Shown here: positions 37,116 to 43,482 of the stretch, in pieces
Layout: every line of letters begins with the position of its first letter
Position numbering within the stretch: position 1 is the first letter of the stretch
Origin: an uncultured Eubacteriales bacterium
GTDB taxonomy: Bacteria > Bacillota > Clostridia > Lachnospirales > Lachnospiraceae
Direction of reading: 5' to 3'
NCBI GenBank assembly: GCA_900315305.1
Contig: OMYS01000004.1
Coordinates: forward strand, 62,001-126,000
DNA length: 64,000 bases
Notes under the pieces: model-generated
The model's input: only the letters and a program-made list of their open reading frames with translations
Databases searched by the model: none
Told to the model about the DNA's origin: nothing
Program-made: the position numbers and the translations under genes

Positions 37116-37589
37116 ATGATTACAGTAAGACATGCGGAAATGAGAGATATACCGGCCATAGAGAGGCTTCTCGGCGAGGTCCTTGAGATCCACGCAGGGC
37201 TCAGGCCGGATCTTTTCATTTCCGGGACGACAAAATACACGAGGGAGGAGCTCGGGGCCATCCTCGAAAATGAAAAGACCCCCGTCTTTGTCGCAGCCGA
37301 CGAAGCGGACAGGGTTCTGGGGTATGTATTCTTTGTTCTTCAGGATGCGCCGAAGTCGCCGAACATGCGCCCTGTCAGATCAATTTATATCGACGATCTC
37401 TGCGTCGATGAGACGGCCCGCGGGCAGCATGTCGGAAGGACGCTCCTTGATTTCGTGAAGCATTACGCGAAGGAGCACGGCTTCTATGCGGTCACACTCC
37501 ATGTCTGGGAGGGAAATGACAGGGCCCGCGCATTTTATGAAAAGAACGGGATGAAGGTCAGAGAGACCACGATGGAGTACGATGTCTGA
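37116..37589 (+). CDS. GNAT-family N-acetyltransferase
   Basis: 157 aa. The acetyl-CoA-binding pattern is in IDDLCVDETARGQHVGRTLLDF (R-G-Q-H-V-G form) with the later NDRARAFYEKNGMKVRETTM, typical of GNATs. Substrate unknown. The ATG follows AGGAGACAG. It is convergent with azlD, 31 bases apart. Confidence 0.85.
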   Translation: MITVRHAEMRDIPAIERLLGEVLEIHAGLRPDLFISGTTKYTREELGAILENEKTPVFVAADEADRVLGYVFFVLQDAPKSPNMRPVRSIYIDDLCVDETARGQHVGRTLLDFVKHYAKEHGFYAVTLHVWEGNDRARAFYEKNGMKVRETTMEYDV

Positions 37590-37620
37590 GCTTTAAGAGG
37601 GCTGAGCGGCGGCACAGCTC

Positions 37621-37923
37621 TCAGAGAAGAAGGCTGATGACCAGCACGATTCCGCAGAGCGCGCCGGCGACCAGAAACATGTCCGCACCGAGCCAGGCCA
37701 TGATGATCCCGGCGATCAGGGCAAGAAGCCCCGCGGCGGGATTGTCCGTAACAGAGAGAATGGCAGGAAATGTCATGACCGCGAGTGTCACGTAGGGAAC
37801 ATAGTAGAGAAATGAGCGGAGAAACTGGTTTTTGATCGGTTTCCGGATCAGGGTGACCGGGAGAACGCGAATGGCGAGCGTCACGAGCCACATGATGAGG
37901 ATCGATATCCAGGTATTAGTCAT
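37621..37923 (-). CDS. azlD: Branched-chain amino acid exporter small subunit AzlD
   Basis: 100 aa with four hydrophobic segments; the pattern WLVTLAIRVLPVTLIRKP at the start is that of AzlD. With AzlC it forms an exporter for branched-chain amino acids in the cytoplasmic membrane. I start it at 37923, directly after GGAGGAAGCGC; nine further codons upstream are open but lack a site. It overlaps azlC by eight bases. Confidence 0.88.
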   Translation of the reverse strand: MTNTWISILIMWLVTLAIRVLPVTLIRKPIKNQFLRSFLYYVPYVTLAVMTFPAILSVTDNPAAGLLALIAGIIMAWLGADMFLVAGALCGIVLVISLLL

Positions 37924-38656
37924 GCGCTTCCTCCTCCTTTCTGGGGGCAATGAGTGCTGCGGCCGCCGAGATCAGCACGGTGAGCACGAGCGTCCGGTTT
38001 CCGGAGGAGAGCTTGCGGATATACGGCAGAACTGAGGCGGCGAAGCTGGCGCCGAAGCAGATGACGATGAGCAGAAGGATGCTCCGGTCTTTTCTTGCGG
38101 GCGGTATGAAGATGCACAGGAACATGCCGTAGAGCATGACGCCGAGCGCGGCGACGACAGAGGCGGGAAGAAGTGAGCCCGCGACGATGCCGGCAGCGGT
38201 TCCGATGCCCCAGAGCGGGACCGCGACAAGAATGGCTCCGTAGGAGTACCACGGATTTACATATCCCTTCTGCGCGATCGTGATCCCGAAGATTTCGTCG
38301 GTGATGTAGGAGCCGACGAAAAAGCGGTGGATGAGAGGAGTGTCCGGCGAAAAGCGCTGGGAGAGCGAGAAGCTCATGAGCAGGTAGCGGGCGTTGATGA
38401 CGAGAGTTGTCAGCGCCATTATTATGTACGGCGCTCCCTCCCGGATCAGCGTGAACCCGGCGAACTCCCCGGCGGATGCGCTGCAGAGAACCGAGGCGAT
38501 GAAGCCCTGGCCGGCGGTGAGTCCGGCCTTTTTTGCCGCGATCCCGAGCGCAAATGCGACGGCCAGATAGCCGAGGCCTATGGGAACGCCGTCCCTCATG
38601 CCGGCGAGAAAGACGGATGGCCGGAACTGATATGCCTGTGTCTTCTTTTTAATCAT
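37916..38656 (-). CDS. azlC: Branched-chain amino acid exporter large subunit AzlC
   Basis: 246 aa, about six hydrophobic segments. Family signatures are GVPIGLGYLAVAFALGIAAK, SASAGEFAGF, NARYLLMSFSLSQRF and YITDEIFGI. The start at 38656 has GGAGG six bases upstream; an ATG 18 bases earlier lacks one. It is divergent from a LysR gene, a frequent arrangement in which the regulator controls azlCD. Confidence 0.9.
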   Translation of the reverse strand: MIKKKTQAYQFRPSVFLAGMRDGVPIGLGYLAVAFALGIAAKKAGLTAGQGFIASVLCSASAGEFAGFTLIREGAPYIIMALTTLVINARYLLMSFSLSQRFSPDTPLIHRFFVGSYITDEIFGITIAQKGYVNPWYSYGAILVAVPLWGIGTAAGIVAGSLLPASVVAALGVMLYGMFLCIFIPPARKDRSILLLIVICFGASFAASVLPYIRKLSSGNRTLVLTVLISAAAALIAPRKEEEAHD

Positions 38657-38756
38657 GAAAATCCTCCGCGTCATGCCTTCCGCGAATCTGCTTCCTGCTT
38701 TCAGCCTGAATGGAAGCAGCGCCTGAAGGCTTCTTTTGTTATTTTATGCCGGTTTA

Positions 38757-38785
38757 TTGACATAAGTAAAATCACTATTTATCAT
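38757..38785 (+). promoter_or_regulatory. Predicted promoter of the azlCD-linked LysR gene
   Basis: Consensus TTGACA, 17-base spacer, TATCAT, in the 163-base divergent region between azlC and the LysR gene. Confidence 0.75.
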
Positions 38786-38795
38786 AGAACGATAA
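38779..38795. promoter_or_regulatory. Candidate LysR operator (T-N11-A type)
   Basis: TTATC-ATAGAAC-GATAA is a perfect 5-bp inverted repeat with a seven-base centre. It overlaps the -10 box of the LysR promoter, the usual position for autorepression by LysR-type regulators. Confidence 0.6.
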
Positions 38796-38819
38796 GTTTA
38801 TGTGATAGGAGATGAGCGA

Positions 38820-39734
38820 ATGGATATTTCGCGCTACGGAATTTTCTGCGAGGTTGTAAAAAATGGCAATATTACGCGGACGGCCGAGTCGCTCGGCTAT
38901 TCGCAGAGCGCTGTCAGCCAGACAGTCAAGAGCCTGGAGAAGGAGATGGGCGCAACATTGATTACGCGAGGGAGAGACGGTCTTCACCTCACGCGCGACG
39001 GCGAGGCGTACATGCCCTTTATTCAGAGTGTCTATCAGGCGGAGCAGGCCCTGCACGAGAAGGAGCGCGAGATCCAGGGACTCTCCGGGAGTCTGATCCG
39101 GATCGGCACATTTACGTCGGTCAGCCGGAACATCCTCCCGCGGCTCATGCAGGAGTTCAAGACTCGCTATCCGGGCGTTCATTTTGAGCTCGTGCAGGGC
39201 GAATATACGAGTATCGAGCACGACATCCTGTCCGGGAGAGTTGACTTCGGCTTCACGAGCCTCGAGTATGTGAACCGGGCGGAGTCGGAGGCCGAAGGAG
39301 GCAGAAGACTCGGGACGGCAAGGCTTTATCAGGATGAAATGCTGGCCGTCCTCCCTGAGGACCATCCGCTGGCGCAGCAGGACTATGTATCGCTCGCCGA
39401 CCTCGCGGATGACGCGCTGATTCTTCTCGATGAAGGTGAATACAGCATGCCGCTCAACCTGTTCAGCGCCGCGGGCCTCAGGCCCCACATCGAGTACAAG
39501 GTGACGGACGACTACACGATTCTGGCGATGATCCGTCAGCATCTCGGCGTGTCGCTGATGTTTGAGCGCGTCGTGCGCGGGTTCGAGCAGGGACTTGCCG
39601 TCCGCCACATCAGGGAGAGACCGCTTCGGACGATTGTCCTTGCGTGGCGCGACCGGAAGACGATGCCGATCGCGGCGGGAAAATTTGCGGACTATATCGT
39701 GCAGGAAATCAGGAAGGACAGCAAAGCTGAATGA
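38820..39734 (+). CDS. LysR-family regulator, probable controller of azlCD
   Basis: 304 aa. The helix-turn-helix (ISRYGIFCEVVKNGNITRTAESLGYSQSAVSQTVKSLEKEMG) opens the protein; the effector domain has the typical IRIGTFTSVSRNILPRLM start. ATG 38820 follows AGGAGATGAGCGA. Control of the divergent azlCD genes is inferred from position and from the operator-like repeat over its own promoter. Effector unknown, a branched-chain amino acid being the simplest guess. Confidence 0.86.
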   Translation: MDISRYGIFCEVVKNGNITRTAESLGYSQSAVSQTVKSLEKEMGATLITRGRDGLHLTRDGEAYMPFIQSVYQAEQALHEKEREIQGLSGSLIRIGTFTSVSRNILPRLMQEFKTRYPGVHFELVQGEYTSIEHDILSGRVDFGFTSLEYVNRAESEAEGGRRLGTARLYQDEMLAVLPEDHPLAQQDYVSLADLADDALILLDEGEYSMPLNLFSAAGLRPHIEYKVTDDYTILAMIRQHLGVSLMFERVVRGFEQGLAVRHIRERPLRTIVLAWRDRKTMPIAAGKFADYIVQEIRKDSKAE

Positions 39735-39792
39735 TTTCAGTCTGGTAAAATGCAGTGGTCTGATGTACGATATAGTTAGTGCCCTTTAAAGT

Positions 39793-39836
39793 ACATGTGA
39801 AACATATATGAAACCTATGTGAAATACATGTGAAAC
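39793..39836 (+). repeat. Four 11-bp direct repeats upstream of the His-rich G3E GTPase
   Basis: Four head-to-tail units of exactly 11 bases: ACATGTGAAAC, ATATATGAAAC, CTATGTGAAAT, ACATGTGAAAC. Spacing of 11 bp puts them on nearly the same helix face. They lie 48 bases before the gene and look like binding sites for a regulator. Confidence 0.85.
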
Positions 39837-39855
39837 GGCCGCAGCCCTGCGGCCG
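39836..39855 (+). other. GC-rich hairpin between the 11-bp repeats and the G3E gene
   Basis: CGGCCGCAG and CTGCGGCCG are inverted around two bases (effectively 8 bp with a four-base loop), with no T run. The stem overlaps the end of the last 11-bp unit by one base. Confidence 0.6.
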
Positions 39856-39883
39856 GTGGAAAATAACATTGAAAGGAATACGC

Positions 39884-40966
39884 ATGGTAAAGGTAGATAT
39901 TATTTCCGGCTTTCTCGGAGCCGGCAAGACAACGCTGATCAAGGAGCTGCTCGGGGACGCGCTGAAGGGGCAGCAGATCGTTCTCATTGAGAACGAATTC
40001 GGCGAGATCGGCATAGACGGCGGCTTTCTGAAGGACGCGGGCATTGAGATCCGGGAAATGAACAGCGGCTGCATCTGCTGCTCGCTGGTCGGCGATTTCG
40101 GTCAGGCGCTGAAGGAAGTGGCGCAGAAATACAACCCGGACCGCATCATCATTGAGCCGTCCGGCGTCGGCAAGCTCTCCGATGTCATTCATGCGGTTGA
40201 GCGCGTGAAGGATGAGGCGGGAGTCGTCGTCAATTCCGCGACGACGGTCGTCGATGTTCTGAAGTACGGCATGTACATGAAGAATTTCGGCGAGTTTTTC
40301 AGGAACCAGGTCGAGTCCGCGGGCACGATCATCTTAAGCCGCATGGACACGGACAAGGCTGCAAGAGATACGGACAAGGTGAGCGATGCGCTCAAGATGA
40401 TCCGTGAGCTGAATCCGACGGCTGTTGTCATCACGACACCGGTCAGTGTCCTGGGCGGAAAGAAGGTCCTGGATACGATGGAGAACGGTGCCGTCGATCT
40501 TGAAAAGCTCGAGCCGGTCCACGAGCACCATCACGACCACGATCATGATCACAATGACCATGACCACGATGAGCATGACCATGATCATGAGGATCATGAT
40601 CACGAGCATCATCACGACCACGACCATGATCACGAGCACGATCACGACGATCATGACCATTGCCATCATCACCATCACGCGGACGAGGTCTTTGACAGCT
40701 GGGGCCGGGAGACGCCGAAGAAGTTCACAGAGGAGAAAATCCGCGGCATTCTGAAGGAGCTCTCTGATTCCGCGGAATACGGCACTGTCCTTCGCGCGAA
40801 GGGCATGGTCGAGGGAGAGGACGGCCGCTGGATTTACTTCGATATGGTTCCGGAGGAGGCGGACGTGCGGTCCGGAGAGCCGGAATTCACAGGCCGGATC
40901 TGCGTGATCGGCGCAAAGCTGAACGGACAGAAGCTGGAGCAGCTGTTCGGACTTGATGAGGATTAA
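39884..40966 (+). CDS. G3E-family (CobW/YjiA-type) GTPase with a His-rich metal-binding loop
   Basis: 360 aa. The P-loop is GFLGAGKTT (residues 9-17), the family metal motif CxCC is Cys63-Ile-Cys65-Cys66, and EPSG lies near residue 90. Residues 213-265 form a 53-residue stretch with 29 His plus Asp/Glu and one Cys, followed by the C-terminal CobW domain. G3E GTPases act as metallochaperones for Zn, Co or Ni enzymes; the metal here cannot be named. ATG 39884 after GAAAGGAA matches the family start. A second G3E-like gene follows after 39 bases. Confidence 0.88.
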   Translation: MVKVDIISGFLGAGKTTLIKELLGDALKGQQIVLIENEFGEIGIDGGFLKDAGIEIREMNSGCICCSLVGDFGQALKEVAQKYNPDRIIIEPSGVGKLSDVIHAVERVKDEAGVVVNSATTVVDVLKYGMYMKNFGEFFRNQVESAGTIILSRMDTDKAARDTDKVSDALKMIRELNPTAVVITTPVSVLGGKKVLDTMENGAVDLEKLEPVHEHHHDHDHDHNDHDHDEHDHDHEDHDHEHHHDHDHDHEHDHDDHDHCHHHHHADEVFDSWGRETPKKFTEEKIRGILKELSDSAEYGTVLRAKGMVEGEDGRWIYFDMVPEEADVRSGEPEFTGRICVIGAKLNGQKLEQLFGLDED

Positions 40967-41005
40967 GCGGGCACAGACTGTTCCCGAAACAAGAAAGGAA
41001 GAGCC

Positions 41006-41959
41006 ATGGACGAGGAAGAAGGAGTTTCCGTCATACTGGTGACGGGATTTCTGGAGAGTGGAAAGACGACGTTTCTTCGGGACGCCGTCACGCAGGAATA
41101 TTTCCAGATTGAGGACCGGACGCTTCTTATTAACTGCGAGAGCGGTGAGGAGGAGTACGATCCGGCCATGCTCGCAAAATACAGAACGGACTACACGGAG
41201 ATTGACAGCGAGGAGAACTTCACGCCGGAGACACTCGCTGAGCTGGACAGACGCTTCAAGCCGGGGCGCGTCCTGATCGAGTACAATCCGCTCTGGGGCA
41301 TGCAGCGGTTCGAGGAGATGAAGCTGCCTGAGGGCTGGGAGATTATCCAGCAGATCGGACTCGTGGATTCGACAACCTATGTCGTCTACAGAACAAATAT
41401 GAAATCTCTGTTTACGGAGATGGCGAAGTACTGCGAGCTGTTCATTTTCAACAGGGCATCGAAGGAGATGCCGCTTGCCGATTTCAGACGGGGCATTAAG
41501 GCCGCAAATCCGTCGTGCGATGTCGTCTTTGAGGACAAGGACGGAGAGCAGATTGACATTTTCGAGGACAGACCGCCGTACGATGTGACGGCCCCGGTCA
41601 TCGATATCGATGACGCGGATTTCGGTATCTTTTATATTGATCTCGGCGACCACAGGGAGCGGTACGAGGGAAAGACCGTCCGCTTCCACGCGCAGATCGG
41701 CAAGTCGAAGCGGCGCCGCGGACGGACGCGCATGGTCGGGCGGAGAGCGATGACGTGCTGCGCGGCGGACATTCAGTTCCTCGCGCTGCCGTGCCGGGAC
41801 GGAAATATCTGGGATTTCGGTGATGGAGACTGGGTCAATGTGACTGCAAAGGTCCGCTGGGTCTTCAGCAAGGTATTCAAGGAGGAGGAGCCGGAATTCA
41901 TTGTGCAGGCAGCGGAGAAGGCAGAGGCTCCGGCAGAGGAGCTTGTCGTATTCAGCTGA
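41006..41959 (+). CDS. G3E-like GTPase fused to a DUF1980/TIGR03943-like C-terminal domain
   Basis: 317 aa. The P-loop is GFLESGKTT (residues 14-22), but the CxCC motif is replaced by NCESGEEEYD and no clear NKxD is seen. Residues about 205-295 (DIDDADFGIFYIDLG, RMVGRRAMTCCAADIQFLAL, GDWVNVTAKVRWV) resemble the C-terminal domain of YcgQ/TIGR03943 proteins linked to zinc homeostasis. With the upstream His-rich GTPase it probably forms a metal-handling pair. The similarity to DUF1980 is from memory of the motif and needs a profile search. Confidence 0.7.
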   Translation: MDEEEGVSVILVTGFLESGKTTFLRDAVTQEYFQIEDRTLLINCESGEEEYDPAMLAKYRTDYTEIDSEENFTPETLAELDRRFKPGRVLIEYNPLWGMQRFEEMKLPEGWEIIQQIGLVDSTTYVVYRTNMKSLFTEMAKYCELFIFNRASKEMPLADFRRGIKAANPSCDVVFEDKDGEQIDIFEDRPPYDVTAPVIDIDDADFGIFYIDLGDHRERYEGKTVRFHAQIGKSKRRRGRTRMVGRRAMTCCAADIQFLALPCRDGNIWDFGDGDWVNVTAKVRWVFSKVFKEEEPEFIVQAAEKAEAPAEELVVFS

Positions 41960-42086
41960 TGGATAAACGGGTCACTGACCTTTAAATAAAGACTGGGCAT
42001 TTCATTTTAAGTATGAGGGAAAAGGCCCCGGTTCAGTGAGTGACACCATTGTAGAGACTAGATGAATCTGAACGGGAGGAAAGTTT

Positions 42087-43103
42087 ATGGAGAAACTAAC
42101 GGTAAAGGACATTGCCCGCGAATCCGGATACGGCACAGGAACCGTATCACGTGTGCTGAATAGCGAGCCACACGTGAGCAAGAAGGCGCGGGACGCGATC
42201 ATGAAGGTGATCGAGGACAATCATTTTCAGAGAAATGAGAATGCGCGGGCTCTGCGCGCGCAGGCTGAGGCGGGCATCGTCACGCTCGTCAAGGGCAAGA
42301 ACAACCCGCTTCTCGGAGCAATCGTGGAGGATATACATCGGAGGCTGGCACCGCTCGATATAGCCTCTTCGATCTCCTATATGTCAGAGAAGGGCGACGA
42401 AAAGAGCAGCATCGCGAATCTGATCAGTGCGCAGAATCCCAAGGGACTGCTGCTTGTCGGATCAAACCTTGATTTTGCGAAGGACGGTAAGGCAGGCTTC
42501 AAGATTCCGGCTGTCGTCATTACGAACAGCGCCGTGTCACTCAATATTCCGAATGTATCGAGTGTGTGCACGGACGACCATGCGGCTTCCGTTGCCATGG
42601 TCAACTACCTGATTGAGATGGGACACCGCAAGATCGGCGTCATCGGAGGCGACCCGAAGGGATCGGCGCTCTCTCTGAACCGTCTGTTCGGCTGTCAGAT
42701 GGCCATGATGCAGCATGGGATTTTCTTCGATCTGCAGAAGCAGTATGTGCCGTCGGAGTTCTCATTTCAGGGCGGCTATGACGCCGTCATCGAGCTGAAT
42801 AAAAAGTTCCCGGAGGCGACGGCTGTGTTCGCACTCTCCGATGAGATTGCAATCGGCGCGATGCGGGCGGTCTATGACAGCGGAAAGTCAGTTCCGGCAG
42901 ATCTGTCAATCGCCGGCTTCGACGGAATCGAATTCTCGAGATTCACGCATCCGGTGCTCACGACAATCCGGCAGGACACGGCGCAGATCGCGGCCCGGTC
43001 GCTCGATATTCTCATGCGGAAGATCAAGGGTGAGAGCGGCGCTGTGTATGAAAATGTGCCGTTCATTTTCCAGAAGGGAACCAGCGTGCGAAAGCTCTCA
43101 TGA
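42087..43103 (+). CDS. LacI-family transcriptional regulator
   Basis: 338 aa. The DNA-binding domain TVKDIARESGYGTGTVSRVLN is followed by a periplasmic-binding-protein-like effector domain (FALSDEIAIGAMRAVYDSG, IAGFDGIEFSRFTHPVLTTI). ATG 42087 follows GGGAGGAAAG. No sugar genes adjoin; gltBD follows 380 bases later under its own promoter, so the regulon is unknown. The stop codon lies inside the left arm extension of a family B palindrome. Confidence 0.88.
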   Translation: MEKLTVKDIARESGYGTGTVSRVLNSEPHVSKKARDAIMKVIEDNHFQRNENARALRAQAEAGIVTLVKGKNNPLLGAIVEDIHRRLAPLDIASSISYMSEKGDEKSSIANLISAQNPKGLLLVGSNLDFAKDGKAGFKIPAVVITNSAVSLNIPNVSSVCTDDHAASVAMVNYLIEMGHRKIGVIGGDPKGSALSLNRLFGCQMAMMQHGIFFDLQKQYVPSEFSFQGGYDAVIELNKKFPEATAVFALSDEIAIGAMRAVYDSGKSVPADLSIAGFDGIEFSRFTHPVLTTIRQDTAQIAARSLDILMRKIKGESGAVYENVPFIFQKGTSVRKLS

Positions 43104-43217
43104 GGTTACAGTTCACACGCCACCAGACTTCAGTGAACGGTCAGCGATATCAGGAGCGGTATACCGCCCTGATATTCGCGACCGCATGCAACTTTGGATG
43201 GCGTGTGAACAGTAACC
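43104..43217. repeat. Family B palindromic element, compact copy
   Basis: 114 bp with ends GGTTACAGTTCACACGCCA and TGGCGTGTGAACAGTAACC; the tip hairpin is ATATCAGG-AGCGG-TATA-CCGC-CCTGATAT. The inverted repeat extends outward by CTCATGA/TCATGAG (43097-43224), so the last two codons and the stop of the LacI gene are part of it. Confidence 0.88.
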
Positions 43218-43254
43218 TCATGAGGCCTCCCGGGCTGTGTACAGAATCTAGAAC

Positions 43255-43283
43255 TTGACAATTGGATACAAACAACCGATAAT
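43255..43283 (+). promoter_or_regulatory. Predicted promoter of gltBD
   Basis: Consensus TTGACA, 17-base spacer, GATAAT. The expected transcription start is near 43290, about 193 bases before gltB. Confidence 0.8.
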
Positions 43284-43290
43284 TGATCGA

Positions 43291-43443
43291 AATAACGGAC
43301 AATCATGCGGAAAGGGTTCTGCATATGCAATTGATAAGCGGCGACGGTGCTGCCCATGCAAACATGCAAGGGGGATCGTCGCCATTTTTGTCTTCAGACA
43401 GATGTATATTGACTGCTTTGCCAGTCTGTGAGCATCCGTTATT
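43291..43443 (+). ncRNA. Candidate structured leader RNA (possible attenuator/riboswitch) of gltBD
   Basis: AATAACGGA (43291-43299) is perfectly complementary to TCCGTTATT (43435-43443), closing a 153-base domain that begins at the predicted transcription start. Inside are a hairpin of 8 bp (43305-43312 with 43317-43324, loop AGGG), a long hairpin (43340-43346 with 43377-43383, inner CCC/GGG and TGCA/TGCA, loop AACA) followed by ATTTTTG, and a CAGAC/GTCTG hairpin (43395-43399 with 43424-43428). The second hairpin with its five T residues resembles an intrinsic terminator. No known riboswitch class is recognised. Confidence 0.5.
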
Positions 43444-43482
43444 CCCACAACAGTTATTACCTATGCAGAGGGAGGAAAATTT

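Noticed and set aside
40334..41689. 451-codon - strand frame across the two G3E genes
   Set aside because: Antisense to two real genes; its Val/Met-rich stretch only mirrors the His/Asp codon run.
43340..43391. Simple terminator of the LacI gene
   Set aside because: A promoter for gltB lies upstream of the hairpin and the hairpin is enclosed by the long 9-bp pairing, so a leader role is preferred, though termination may be part of it.
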